Assembly: GCA_947000775.1 (NCBI GenBank)
Contig: CAMQGK010000567.1
Span: 18,382,001-18,446,000 of the forward strand
Source: Pterois miles
Taxonomy: Eukaryota; Chordata; Actinopteri; Perciformes; Scorpaenidae
Reading direction: 5' to 3'
DNA length: 64,000 bases
The notes beneath the pieces were generated by a model. It ran no database searches, was not told where the DNA came from, and saw only the letters and a program-made list of their open reading frames with translations. Shown here in pieces: positions 36,050 through 48,246 of the stretch (positions are counted from its first letter, which is position 1; every line of letters begins with the position of its first letter). A program made the translations under genes and the position numbers.

Positions 36050-36271
36050 CTAGGAACAGATTGAATGAGGACGAAATCAGTCAGTCAGTCATTAAGCTGG
36101 ATGAATCTAGAAACAATCCAGTATTGACTTGTGATATCCTTATGAGGCCTCCCAATGCAGTTTAATCTCACATAAATACTGCAACCTTGCTGAAAACTCC
36201 TGTTGGTCTGTGCACGGTCAATAAACAGATGTGTGTCAATTTTTGTGGAGATCTCCAGCAGCGGTGCTTAC

Positions 36272-36422
36272 CAGGCATGTGCACCATCCTGCAGTTACAG
36301 TTCTCTACGATGTAGCGTGTTTCACAGTCAATCCTGCAGGCGGTTACACTGTAGACCTGGAAGAAGCCCGACTCCAGAGCCTTCGACTCGCACTCTCCCC
36401 ACGGGGGAGGCAGGTAGGTCAT
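36272..36422 (-). CDS. asic2: asic2 exon: palm domain, Cys-rich
   Basis: 151 bp starting in phase 0: MTYLPPPWGECES, then ALESGFFQVYSVTACRIDC and ETRYIVENCNCRMVHMPG. Human ASIC2 has LTYLPPPWGECRS and ITACRIDCETRYIVENCNCR. The conserved cysteines that form disulfides in the ASIC extracellular domain are all present. Acceptor TTTCCCACCTGCAG at 36423-36436; donor GTAAGC at 36266-36271. Confidence 0.97.
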
Positions 36423-36499
36423 CTGCAGGTGGGAAAGCATAGTGGGGGGGTTTAGTTAGGAGATCAAACACACACAACAGGGTTTCTGCACTGTCCACA

Positions 36500-36660
36500 G
36501 TGGTGGGTGAAGTACCTGAAAGCAACACTTAAAAGTACAGATATCACACCTATTAGGCTGTTACTGAGTAAAAATGTTTGATATTTTCTGTACGTGAGTA
36601 TCAAAAGTAATTTTTTGATATTAAATGTACTTAAGTGCAGAAAGCACCAGCACAAGTAAA
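36500..36660. repeat. Interspersed repeat, CAGTGGTGGGTGAAGTAC family
   Basis: The left end CAGTGGTGGGTGAAGTAC is typical of a fish nonautonomous DNA element. ACTTAAAAGTACAG, GAGTAAAAATG and GTACTTAAGTGCAG follow. It is related to 12365-13445. Confidence 0.5.
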
Positions 36661-36756
36661 TGTTGTTAAACCTCTCAGGTTCAAGTGTCTGGCAGAAAAC
36701 TAGACTTCTGCACCTCTTCATGTCTCTGATTTCAGGCTTGATGGGAGACTTTACAG

Positions 36757-37235
36757 GACCATTTACAGGTCATTTCAGAGAGAGAGAGAGCTCCTATTGG
36801 CTGTTCATTTAATGGAGGCAGGTATCAGTCACTCACAAACCGGTCACACTAAACATCAAACATGAATCAATATTCTGTTACTGTAATGTCTATTTGTCAT
36901 CTCAAACGTTCTTGTAGTTGCTGTTTAGCTGTAAAATGAGAAAGTTTGTTCCGACTGCTGGGTGGTATTTCCTCAACTGATCTCAAGACGGCTGCCGGGT
37001 CACAAACTGTCTCATTACAGCTAAACAGTACACTATAAGATGTTTCTGAAAACATTACAGATGAAAAATAAGTGTTACAGTCACAGAACATTGATCAGCG
37101 CTGCTGAGTTTGACAATTTGATCTGAGTTTGTGAGTGATTGACAGCTGCTCAGAGACGGCAGACTCCAGATCAGCTCTGATTGGTTGTTTTCCTCTGATC
37201 TGTGAACCGGAGGACACAGAGGAACACAAGTTTTT
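36757..37235. mobile_element. Palindromic nonautonomous element
   Basis: Left arm (about 36790-36955) and right arm (about 37010-37225) pair as inverted repeats: AATATTCTGTTACTGTAA against TTACAGTCACAGAACATT, and CTGTTTAGCTGTAAAATGAG against CTCATTACAGCTAAACAG. TGACAGCTGCTCAGAGA and GGCAGACTCCAGATC in the right arm recur at 43685-43720. Noncoding. Confidence 0.65.
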
Positions 37236-37298
37236 TTTAAAGTTTATTCCTCTTAACGTGTACACCACCTTAAAAATGGAGGCTACATTACACTACAG

Positions 37299-37622
37299 GA
37301 AGAAGAAGAAGAGAAGGAGTCACCTTTTTGTCCCGCGAGGGAATTCAACTTTTCACTCTGTTGTTAACTTTCACGGTCGTGCAGACCCGACACACACATG
37401 ACATGCATAATGGAGAGATGTAGGTGAGGGGGCTGCTCCTGACAAGCGCCCGAGCAGTTGGGGGTTTGGTGCCTTGCTCAGGGGCACCTCGGCAGTGCCC
37501 AAGAGGTTAACTGGCACCTCTCCAGCTACCAGTTCACACTCAGTTCTTGGTCATGTCGGGACTTGAACCGGGACCCTCCGGTTCCCAGCCAACTCCCTAC
37601 AGACTGAGCTACTGCCGCCCCC
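37299..37622 (-). repeat. tRNA-derived SINE, copy of 9883-10230
   Basis: Same 5' GGGGGCGGCAGTAGCTCAGT (minus strand), box B region, body and 3' tail ending in (TTC)n. It differs by scattered single-base losses, so it is a little shorter. Confidence 0.87.
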
Positions 37623-38973
37623 AAACATGGTCTTCACAACTTAAAGGATGTCTGTCTCACACTGTGTGTGTTGCCGTGGCATCACGGTGTTCCTATTCTT
37701 AATTTTAATCTTTTATGTATGCTGTTTTATGTAGATTTTGTGCAATATGGGTAATATGCAATATATATAGTTTGTGTTTTACATTGTTATGTGTTTTTCT
37801 GTTTACAGGTAGACTGATGTATGCCTGTAATGTGTCAATGTATTGATGCTACCGTGGACGCAGCTGACAGTGGGCAGTACTGAGTCCAAGACAGACAATA
37901 AAGTATCGTATTGAATCGTATCGTATCATAACGTATCCTATGTTCGTCTAACTCTACTGGCGGCTGGCTCCTTCACGGCTGCCAAGCTGTTTCTCCTGCT
38001 AGCAGCTGCACACCTATAAATCAACTCATCAGCCCTGCTGTATATCAACCCTGGCCCTCATTTCTCAGCTATAGGGGTAGTGTTATATTTCTGGCCAATC
38101 CCTGTGTTCCTGCGTTAGTGTTTTATCTGCTCGGGTGTATGCTGCCCTGCCTAATCCTGATTTTCCCTTGTGCCTCAGCATCATCCGCCTTCCTGCCTGC
38201 CTCCCTGCGCAGCCTCACTTTCGTCCACCTTTCACAGCCGGACCTGCCATTCCTCGTCGCCCTTCCGCCCTCTGCCGTCATCGGCCATCACCGTCACCTC
38301 AGCGCTTTTCAATAAATCAGTTAAACTACATCTGTCTTGTGTTCTGCGCTTGAATCCACCTTCTGAACTAAACACAACAGCCTTTGAACATTTATTAAGT
38401 ACAGTACATGAATTTATTAGCGTTCATATCACATTTGTGTCGGTGCCTCCAAACTGTAGAGTATATAACGATAACTCAACATGTTCTCATCTCAACTCCT
38501 CACAAACTGACGCTTTGTCCTTTGGCGTCACTTTTCAGTCATAGTAAAACATGCTTAATGAATGCTTAATGAATGAATTAAACAAAAACACCTGCTTAAG
38601 TTTAGGCAATAAAACCCATTAGGTTTAGCTTAGCTAGCTTAGCTTAGCTTCAAACTAGTAAGATTTTAACCATGAAAATGTTGTTAACATGGGACCCAAA
38701 TGAAAGTTTTTGTATTTGCTGGACCCACCCACTTCTCCTCCCACCAGCCCTGTGCACTTTGTTCCTGCTTTATCTTCCTGCGCTGCTCCTAGCCCTATTC
38801 CTTGGAAATAAAAGCCTAAAATAATTACCCATATTAATCAGGCCCAGTTCCTCAACCATAAGGCTTATGTGCATATATCTGGTCTCACTTGCAAGGCTAA
38901 ATGCTAAGGAATATGAATAAGTTGTAAATAAACTAAATTATATTACCATGGATCATGGTGAAGCTATAAATGG

Positions 38974-39300
38974 GGGCGGCAGTAGCTCAGTCTGTAGGGA
39001 GTTGGCTTGGGAACTGGGGGGTCACGGGTTAAAGTCCGGAGGGACAAAAAATTGGGGGGGAAATGGTGGGGGGGGGGGGGCCAGTTTACCTCTTGGGGAC
39101 AGGGGGGGGGCCCCCAGGAAAGGAAACAAACCCCAAAGTGGTGGGGGGGTGGTGAGGGGGCCCCCCCCCCTCCTAAAATCTCTCCAAATATGTATGTGTA
39201 TGTGTGTTTTTTGGGGGTGTATGTATAGGGTAGGGGAAAAAAAAAAGGGAATAAAAGTTTTTTTTCCCCTGGGGGGGAAAAAAAAGGTTTTTCTTTTTCT
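38974..39300 (+). repeat. tRNA-derived SINE, corrupted copy
   Basis: GGGGGCGGCAGTAGCTCAGT and the next ~50 bases match the SINE well. From about 39030 the sequence keeps islands of the SINE (CCAGTTTACCTCTTGGG, ATGTATGTGTATGTGTGT), but most other positions have become G, C, A or T runs. That pattern is unusual for mutation and looks like poor base calling. The 120-codon Gly-rich frame over it is an artefact. Confidence 0.75.
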
Positions 39301-41989
39301 CCTCCTCTAAATAGTAATATGATTTTTTATCGTCGCCTTGTATAAAATCTTAATTTCAAAGGCAATATCAACATTAATTAACATTCCAGGTTTAAGTGAT
39401 TTAAGTGTGACCACAGCACTTTCCACTTTTTTGTGTTTAATATTGATGCAGATGGGCTTACATTGTAGATAACGGAAAGCCCCGATACTGAGATACCGAC
39501 GCTAATCTCAGTATCTAAGGCCTGGGACACACTGGGAATGTCAACGGCACGTGGCGGCTGAGGAGCCTGTTGCTCGGCTTCATCTCAGCTACGTCTCTTC
39601 TTGAGATTTAAGGTCTCACCCATTTTTTACCTCGAGCCGTGTGCGGTTCACAGCAACAACAGACAGTTGTAGACCGTATGATCCTTTGACTGTATATTGG
39701 CATCATACCAGCTCCATTATTACAGTTCAATGTCTGTAGAATATGTTACAGACATAAAACAAATAAGATTTCTTTATTTCTCAATACTTCCTGCTTCCAT
39801 TTCAAAATAAAAGCCCAAAAGCATTTTTTTCTGTGCGCAGATTTTCTTCATTTGTTGACATGAGGCTTTTATTCTGAAATGTTTGCTGGACGGTGTAGAA
39901 AATCCTGTATGAATATGAATGAAAAAAGTACCAGCTTTTACTTGTGAATTATCTAAATTATTTACAAAACAGCCTGTTGAAGATGTATAATGTCTCCCAA
40001 CAGCACAGCAAGCAAGAAAAAATATTTTTAAGGACTTCTCTTCATAGAAGTGCAGACTTTTTCAGACTTTTTCAAGACTTACGGGTATCCTGCCCACACA
40101 CATACAGGAAAAAAAAAAATCCATGTATAATGTGGATAGATACAGCAGCTCTCCAGAACACGTTCCTTAGTCCTTGAAACCCAGCCAGTACAGAGAGGCA
40201 GAAGAGCCTCACAACAAACCAGGCGGTGTGGAAAACAATTCAACAGATAGCCAGACTCTGTCAGAAAAATCCCACAAGGCCCAGCAATATGAGCACAAAA
40301 ACTCCAAATGTTCTGCTGCTGCTCCCGTGGCTCGGAGGACTGGGACGGCAGATGAAGAACGAGGGACACCGGGCCGAGCAGCGTGGAGGCCCATCTGCTC
40401 CAAGACACAGGCGGCGGGCTCTCGCCGCGCACTGGGTATCCATCACCCACCACCCTCTGTTCTCCAGTTCCCTTCATTGTCATCACAATGCATCCCAACT
40501 GAGGCCTCATCCTCTGCCAAAAGAGCAATTTTTTTGGATGAGGCAAAACACAACATCCTGCCAGGTGAAATTTGGCCACAGTTTGCTTGTTAGTACTGGC
40601 AGAATTTGAAACGCTGCCCCTCGTTTCAGGCCATGTTTGATGCTTTAGGTCTTCAGATCACTTCACCAACACTTAGGACAATAACAAACACAAACCAAAC
40701 AACTATCTAGCATGCTGAACACATCAGGGTTCAAAACCCTCTGGCCATTTCTGGGCATGGCTGTAATGTCTCCTGTGATAATTAAACATGCCCTCCGTGA
40801 AGCCGGCAGCAAGCACATGCAATGAATACCGACGTCCAGATGCTATTAATTTTATTAGGGACTTAAGAAAGGTGGTTCTCAGCAATCCTTAACCTTTAAA
40901 ATCACCTTCACACCTCAGCCAATCCTCACATCTAGCTTAATTAGAGTCAACTGAGGCTGATTGGAGATCTGATTATTTCTCTGTAATCAGATAATCCAAG
41001 GTGCTCAATATCACTTTTCAGTGAGGTGGGAGCCGTTGACCTGATTATGGCCAATCTAATAAGAGACGAGGCATGTGCATCGTTCAGGATGTTATTAATC
41101 AATGCTCCATTCCCCCGTTGTACCGGAGCAGTGCTTTAATCAGGCTTTACAAGTTGGTCAGTAGAGGACATTGTTAAAAAAAAAAGTGGATTTGAGAACA
41201 TGGTGGGTTTTAATAAGGTCATCGTATGATGGGTGAGCTGAAGTAGAAACTGTCGAGTGCTGGTTTGAGCTGGATCTCAGCATCATATCGGTGCACAGAA
41301 GCAGAGAGAACTTTATCAACTGGGATCACCAATCTTCACGGCGAATACAGACAAAGAGACAAAACTTCTGCGTTTTTTTGTTTTTTTTTTTTTTTTAACA
41401 ACAGCCACTGCCGCCATTTTGGACTGAAAACGCTTATTATATTTATAACATTTTATTGTTCAACACAGGCCATTTCGGGAGAATATCAAATAAAATTTAA
41501 TTTTGCAAGTCAAGAAAGTTGTAAACCTGCTGAAATATCAGACTGTGAAAATACATAATTAGAAAGACTACACAATTAACTAATTAAATTAAGTCACGTA
41601 AGTGGCGTCTCTCTCACTGAAGCTACACAACTGTGTGTTTTCGTACTGGGATGTACTCACACCAGCAACAGGCCTGATCGTTCTTTCTCTTATCGGCTGA
41701 TTAAAGACCAGAAGTTGCTGGATAAGACAAATTGGTAAGTTAACGTTTCATTTGTGTGTGTAACATAGCTAAGTTAGCTAGCTAGTGTTGGTGATGAACA
41801 TAATAGGAGATGAGAGATGTAATTCAGAGTGGTTTCACACAAAACAAAATAATACTACAACAAACCTATGACGAACTGTGACTTTCTTGACTTGTAAAAT
41901 TATGTTTTAAATACAGAAACATCATATGTGTGATTAATGCTGCAATTGAAATGGGATCAAAAAAATATTCGTCTCTCACGCTTGACTAT

Positions 41990-42145
41990 CGTATCCATCT
42001 ATCCGTCTTCAACCGCTGGCATTGGGCGAAGGCGATGTTCACCCTGGACAGGTCGACAACCATTCACACTCACATTCACACCTTCGGGCACTTTAGAGTC
42101 ATCAGTTAACCTAAACTGCATGGTTTGGCCTGTGGGAGGAAGCAT
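41990..42145 (-). repeat. Fragment of the 6378-type SINE
   Basis: On the minus strand: CTTCCTCCCACAGGCC, TTAGGTTAACTGATGACTCT, GGTGTGAATGTGAGTGTGAA, CGACCTGTCCAGGGTGAAC. An internal ~35 bp is missing relative to 6378-6760. The 111-codon frame here is repeat-derived. Confidence 0.75.
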
Positions 42146-43454
42146 GATAACCCACTATCGCACATATTTCTTAATAAATAAGGTCCAATGGTGGTCCACC
42201 GGAAGGGCCGGGACTTCACCTCTCTGTTGCGTTCGCTGGCATGGAGGCCCCTGCAGAGCTAAAGTGAAATAAACAGAACAGGTTTGCATCAGGTGGCAGC
42301 AGAGGAATAATAGTATAATGGAGACTTTCTTTAATCCTTGGGAAGAATGGCTCCTCAACCAAGGGAACACCGTGGCCTTTTAGCTTCAGTCAAACACCCA
42401 CAGAAGGCCAATTTCTGTGTCTGGAGAGCTTAAATTTAAAATTGCCTGCCTGCGTGTTGAGACGCATTCACACCCTCACTACAGGCTGTGCATTTTGTTG
42501 CTTTAGCTCACTTGATTGAGCTGCTTTGATCTCGGCCCAGTATTATTAGCTAAAATGAGCTCACTTAAACTCTTTGTCAAAGTCATTTTTACAGGCAGAC
42601 TGATTGGTATCCATTACAAAGACTCACACTAATAACCAGGTTTTTAAAAAAAAACACGTTCCACAAGGCCTCAAATCTCTGACCCAGATAATCTAACCAA
42701 TCATCATTATCAGGATTGTTTTTGGACATATTTGAAAGTGCCCTCTGGGTTTCTACAGAAGAGGAAGAGGAAGAGGCAGCTTGAAGAGACAGGTGGGAAC
42801 ATCTCGCAGTAGGAGGGATTTTTCTGAGACTTCTGATACAAAGTGCAGTTCTGCATTAATTAGCTGGAGCTAAAACTGCGGCGCCCCCCACTGTGTGGGC
42901 ATGTGGAGAGGGGCAGTGTCTTCGCAGCAGGTAGGCAGAAGAGGAACTGCCTTCAACCCTGCCAGTCACAGAACTGAGTCGACAGAAACCCTGGCGGCTC
43001 ATTAAGCTGGAGGTCTAAACATCACTGGATAGATCTCTTCTTCCTTCCTGCCTACCGCTGAGGTGACCCTCTGCAGCGGAGCGCCACACTGAGCTCTGAT
43101 GTACAGTAGTGAGACGAGTTTTCAAATATATTTTGCCTAAAAAAAAGGTCTTGAAATTCAAACTGAACTCCTTTTTTATGCAATTTCAGTCATTGACTCA
43201 CATTCAGTACATCTGTATGCACTTGAGAAACCACTACAAACATATTTATATGCACCATAAAGCTGGTTAATGTAAATAGTGACACACCTGTTACCTGTCC
43301 CGACCCTGAACGGCCAAGCCCAGACTCGACAGCATCAGCAGAACAATGCTCCACCACCTTCTCCCCGGTCCAAATACCTAATCCTGATCCTGATCCTGGT
43401 GAGGCCAGATTCATTTCACAAGTAGGAAATGCGAATTTATGTGTGACCCTGTAC

Positions 43455-43760
43455 ATTTAAAGCTTCAGTAGGCAAAAAGTTTTTGGCATCATTGGGCAAA
43501 AACTCCACAATAACCTTTCAGTGTATTGTAATTCAAGCGTTCTAAGAAAAAACTAGTCTGGTCATAAACTTTTTCATGTTACAGCTAACAAGATGTGGTG
43601 AGTAATAGGCATTACAGTGACAGAATATTGATTCACATTTGATCAGCGCTACCTAGTTTGACCGTTTGATCAGAGCTTGCGAGTGACTGACAGCTGCTCA
43701 GAGATGGCAGACTCCAGATCTTCTCTGATTGGTTATTTTCCTCTAATTTTTTCTCAGATA
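43455..43760. repeat. Interspersed repeat related to 36757-37235
   Basis: TACAGTGACAGAATATTGAT, TTTGATCAGCGCT, GAGTGACTGACAGCTGCTCA and GGCAGACTCCAGATC match the right arm of the palindromic element. The left part (TAAAGCTTCAGTAGGC) resembles the start of the block at 14790. Confidence 0.6.
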
Positions 43761-44582
43761 TACTAGGAAAGCATGTGTTTTAATATAATAAATTTACGTA
43801 CAAAAGTGCCGTATCGTATACAGAGTCCTTGTCCTCGCTTGTCAGAGAACGTTACATACAAAAATTAGACAGAATCAGAAAAGATTACAGTCCATGTCTT
43901 GTAGACTGAAGAAACGATCCAACTAAATGCCCCGCAGTGTCATTCCCAGATATTTTCTGCTATCTGGCTGAATCAGCTGAGATGTGACACTATTCCATTT
44001 ACTCAACATATGATGAATTAAATTTACCTTTATAATATCAATACTCTACAGCCATACAACGTAATAGACTTGAATATCTGAGTGAAGTCCATACAGGCTC
44101 AAGACACATTATTATTCAATGCCATTAGCCTGTTTTGACATATGCAATATCACGCAGGGATTTACACACAGTGCAACCTCCAGACCTTTTCCCAAAAAAG
44201 CTCATTAAGCTAATGTAAACATTTCTTGTAATGACACACGTAGACATGTCTTGTTGTAGGACTCCACAAGCGACCAGAACCATCCTGCTGCCAGATGGCT
44301 TACAGTGCTCTCCTATCAGACTCTGTGTCTCTATGGGGTAAAATAGAAAAGTTTAAGTCCAGATTTTTAAGTTTATTTGTTGTGCAGAAAGCTACACAGC
44401 AGCTTTTGAGCATGGTAGCGACGGTAGCTTTGTTTTCCTCCGCCGTCTAAACCGGATGTGACGTTTTGTGGGTGTTGCCATGATTGCCGACTGTATGTAT
44501 AAGAGAGAGTTGCCAAAAAAGACCATGGCGCCATGGTTCACAGGTTGTTTCTGCTGCCCCCAAGTGACCAAAAAGTTATTGC

Positions 44583-45535
44583 TAGTAACACTTCATTTCA
44601 CAGATCCGCAAATTTCATGGTAATTACGTGATAAATTAAAATATCAAGCAGCAATAGATTTTAACAGGTCAAAGATGAACACAGTTCACAGTGTCGGTAT
44701 ATAGAGCCTATACTGAAAACCCTTTTCATAAGATGCTGTGAATGAAGATTTAATGTGACATTTAAGATAAGATAAGATGAACCTTTATTAATCCCCGGAG
44801 GGAAATTCGGGTGTCTTAGCAGCATCAACAACAGAACAGATAAATACAGTACAGTAAAAAGTAAAAGAGAAGGTGCAGTGAATGAAATAAGGTGCAATGA
44901 AGATAATTGACAATAAAAATAAATAACAGTAACAGTAATAAGTAAAGTGCAGCAGGTGGTGAGTATTGTATATGCACAGCACAGAAGTAAATATAAAGAA
45001 GTATTTCTTTGAAATTACTGACAAATTACCCCAATATTTACTCAACAATCTATCTAAAATTACTTTGCTCTAAACATTATTTAATAATTATATGCTAAAA
45101 TAGCATACAATAATTAAAATAGGGCACATAGTCTTAAGAAGTACTTGCTCTTCATTGGAGGAGGAAAACCAAAACTAATAAAAAACACTTCTGATGAGGT
45201 ACAAATCTCAAACGGAACCTGGTAGCTAATGTCAGGGAGTTTTTAAAGAAATTAAGTATTATTAATACTTATTTGCTAATCATTATCTATTTACCAGAAG
45301 CCATGGAAATAAAGGATATCAATTAACTTTGTATTCTTTTCCTTGAAATATATTCAATCAGCTATTGGGAAATAGCAGAATATAATTATTAAATAATGTT
45401 GATAATAAAGTAATTTACGATAAATTTTGAGGAAATATTGGGGTAATTTGGCAGTAATTCCAAAGAAATTACAAATATGTTACTTGCTAATATTCACCTG
45501 ATTCTCATGAAATTTGCAGACCTGTAATTGAAGAG
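44583..45535. mobile_element. Inverted-repeat element with a nested insertion
   Basis: The left end AGTAACACTTCATTTCACAG (from 44585) mirrors the right end ATTTGCAGACCTGTAATTGA (about 45512). Inner arms AAATTACCCCAATATTTAC and GGAAATATTGGGGTAATTTG also pair. It is the same family as 63406-63863. A LINE/SINE-tailed insertion at 44763-44990 separates the two halves of the left arm. Confidence 0.7.
44763..44990 (-). repeat. LINE/SINE 3' end inserted into the 44583 element
   Basis: Plus strand begins TAAGATAAGATAAGATGAAC, then CTTTATTAATCCCCGGAGGG and AAATTCGG. Read in reverse this is a 3' tail with a (ATCTT)n end. The body continues as A-rich sequence to about 44990, where the host element resumes. 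Confidence 0.6.
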
Positions 45536-46377
45536 TTTCCCAGGTTTAAGTGCGCTCACATACTCACTGACTGTCGGAGGTTGTCAAAGGAGCAGAAAAT
45601 TCATTGGCATGCCGGAGAGCGAGGCCATTTTAAAGATGAGAAGGCAATCAGTTTATCCTGACTGAAATCTGTCTGCTAAGAGAAGGGCGATCTGCTCCCA
45701 CTGTCGAGTCAGACAATACATTTGCAAAAGCTTAAATTGGGAACAAAAAAAGAGAATGAAATGGAGACAAAAAGAGTTGGAGAAAGAGAAAACTATTAAC
45801 TCTGGTAAGATGGATCCCTAACTGACATGGCTGAGAGGAATATGGAGACATTCAGCTTGGCAGTGTAGAAACATCTTCACTGAAACTTGTTCAGCTCGAG
45901 CCAATGGGACAGAAAAGAGAAAAAGGGAAAACAACCTTGTGACATAGATGCTTCTGCTGACGGAGAATGGGCTATTTGCATTGAATAACTTTGGTTGTAT
46001 AACACAAGAGACCTGCAGCCTTTAATATCGGCCTTGTGTGACGGGACAAAGCTTCAGTATGATTGAGTGGTACTGAGTGAGGTACCTCTCTACCGACAAG
46101 GTCAAAGCCACTGACAGTGGGGGAAGTTATCATTGACTGTCAACAACCCCCAAGAGAACACAGAGGCCAGTTTAGGCTTAACAGGGTGTTGCAACACCCA
46201 CGTAGCACCTCACACACGTACATGCACGCACACAATCCCACCATGCCTGTTATGGCAATTTATCACAGAGGATTTTCTTTGAGCAGTAAGCTGAACATGT
46301 GGAAGTGAAGTGAAGCACAGCACAAGGAGAAGAAACAATGAAAAAGGTGTGTAGAAGTGAAAGTCAGGGACGCCTAC

Positions 46378-46505
46378 CCTCTGCTCCTGTGTGGCTACAA
46401 ACGTCTGGAAACCGGGAGCCACGCCGAAGCCCAGCTCGTGAACAAACGGCGGCTCAGCCTGGCTGTGGATCTGCACCCGAACACCTGCCTCAAAGGCTGT
46501 ATCCT
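46378..46505 (-). CDS. asic2: asic2 exon: finger/palm extracellular segment
   Basis: 128 bp; after a split Glu codon it reads DTAFEAGVRVQIHSQAEPP, FVHELGFGVAPGFQTFVATQ and EQR. Human ASIC2: EETTFEAGVKVQIHSQSEPP, then FIQELGFGVAPGFQTFVATQ. VATQEQR separates ASIC2 from ASIC1 (VACQEQR). The acceptor reads TTTCCAG (46506-46512) and the donor GTAGGCG. Confidence 0.97.
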
Positions 46506-46870
46506 CTGGAAAGGAAGACAGATGGGAAGATGCAGTTAGATGATTTATTCAGTCAATAAACAAACAAAAATGTGCAGAAAAAAACTTAAATGTCTTTGGT
46601 TTTTGACTGGTTCAGATAAACTGCTCAGGGAATAAAGGGGCAAAAAAAAGAAGCTGTTTACACTCAACAGATGCTGCTGCAGAGAGTCAAACACTGCATT
46701 TCCTGTTTGAAACATTCAGTGGTTTTGACTCTAAGCCACAAGGTTTTAAGGTTTCTTTACTATAACACAAGCAATCGGAAATGTCCCATTTGTCTTGACA
46801 TGAAACACAAGTAGGGACAAGAAGGATCGCTGCTGACTCCATAGCTGAAAGGACCTTTACCCTGCAGTTA

Positions 46871-46877
46871 CACACAT

Positions 46878-46929
<52 letters not shown>
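46871..46929. repeat. (CA)n microsatellite
   Basis: About 28 CA units with one TG interruption near the start. Confidence 0.98.
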
Positions 46930-46931
<2 letters not shown>

Positions 46932-47269
46932 AGATCACTTTTGGGGATATTACATTGACTTACCGTTATTTGAGACATACCCTAACGTTGCATTCGCTTC
47001 ACAACAAGTCGTTGCCAGACAGTTATCGTCACTCTCAGCTATTCATCCATTTTTTTTACACCCTGACTGACGACCCAGAGATATCAAATACCAGCAACAT
47101 CATTTTACTATTGGCTCAAACTTTATGTCAGATATCTTTAACAGAGATTTACAAAACGTTCAGTTTGGACCTTTTATAAATGATTAACTCCCAATCATAA
47201 TCAGTTTTACCAGAAAAAGCTATACTTTTATTTGGCACCCTTCTAAAGGCTCTGTAGATACATTACTTT

Positions 47270-48012
47270 CAGGGCTGTCAACGTTAATGTGTTATTATCG
47301 TGTTAAAATCATTTTAACGCCACTAATTTCTTTAACACATTGATGCAATCAATCTTTCTGAGGGTGTAGGGGGCTCAGTTTAAAGCTAGAGTGAAGATGC
47401 TGGCAACATACAAGACTAGAAAACCTTACGAATCTACTGGTACCAACCATGTCATACTAGCTTGATGTGGAGGAGGATAAGTAATGCTCCAAACCTACAC
47501 TACATTTCAGCAAGGACAAATTGGCATGGCTATTTTCAAAGGCCTCCCTTGACCTCTGACCTCTAGATATGTGAATGTAAATGGGTTCTATGGGTACCCA
47601 CGAGTCTCCCCTTTACAGACATGTCCACTTTATGATAATCACATGCAGTTTGGATCAAGTCATAGTCAAGTCAGCACACTGACACACTGACAGTTGTTGT
47701 TGCCTGTTAGGCTGCAGTTTGCTATGTTATGATTTGAGCATATTTTTATTCTAAATACAGTACCTGTGAGGGTTTCTGGACAATATCTGTCATTGTTTTG
47801 ATGTTAATTGATTTCCAATAATAAATACATATATACAGTACATTTGTATAAAGCAGCATATTTGCCCACTACCATGTTGATAAGAGTACTAAATATGTGA
47901 CAAATCTGCCTTTTAGATACATTTTGAACAAATAAAAAAATGTGAGATTAATTGTAATTAATCATGGACAATCATAGGATTAATCACAGTTAAATATTTT
48001 AATCTATCAATC
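47270..48012 (+). mobile_element. Nonautonomous DNA element, fuller copy
   Basis: The left end CAGGGCTGTCAACGTTAATG is the usual terminus of a common fish nonautonomous element. The body has TTGACCTCTGACCTCTAG, GGGTACCCACGAGTCTCC and GTGAGGGTTTCTGGACAATA. The right end (TTTTAATCTATCAATCAG) has decayed, so the mirror terminus is not readable. The shorter copy at 32942-33424 keeps a right end CTGACAGCTTT. hAT-like by appearance only. Confidence 0.7.
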
Positions 48013-48170
48013 AGATCTTTAACCAACTGTCCCAAAAATCAGCTTTTTCCAAATTGGGGACACAACTTCTGTCCCCAATTGCACAAATCATCCCCAGTCA
48101 ACTGGTCTTAGTCTGAAATGTGTCCCCGAAGGTAGCCTAAGTCAGGATCTCAAACAAACAAATACAAACA

Positions 48171-48171
<1 letters not shown>

Positions 48172-48244
<73 letters not shown>
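48172..48244. repeat. (AC)n microsatellite
   Basis: About 36 uninterrupted AC units. Confidence 0.98.

Positions 48245-48246
<2 letters not shown>

Larger units (their letters stand above)
36423..46377 (-). other. asic2 intron (9955 bp)
   Basis: Donor GTAGGCG at 46371-46377 (GTAGG, a less common but valid form). It contains several repeats listed separately. Stretches with nothing supported are 37.6-38.95, 39.35-41.95, 42.15-43.45 and 45.55-46.37 kb. A GC-richer patch at 40170-40600 has long frames open on both strands (see findings). Confidence 0.8.

Noticed and set aside
39007..39310. Gly-rich protein frames
   Set aside because: They cover the corrupted SINE with artificial-looking G runs.
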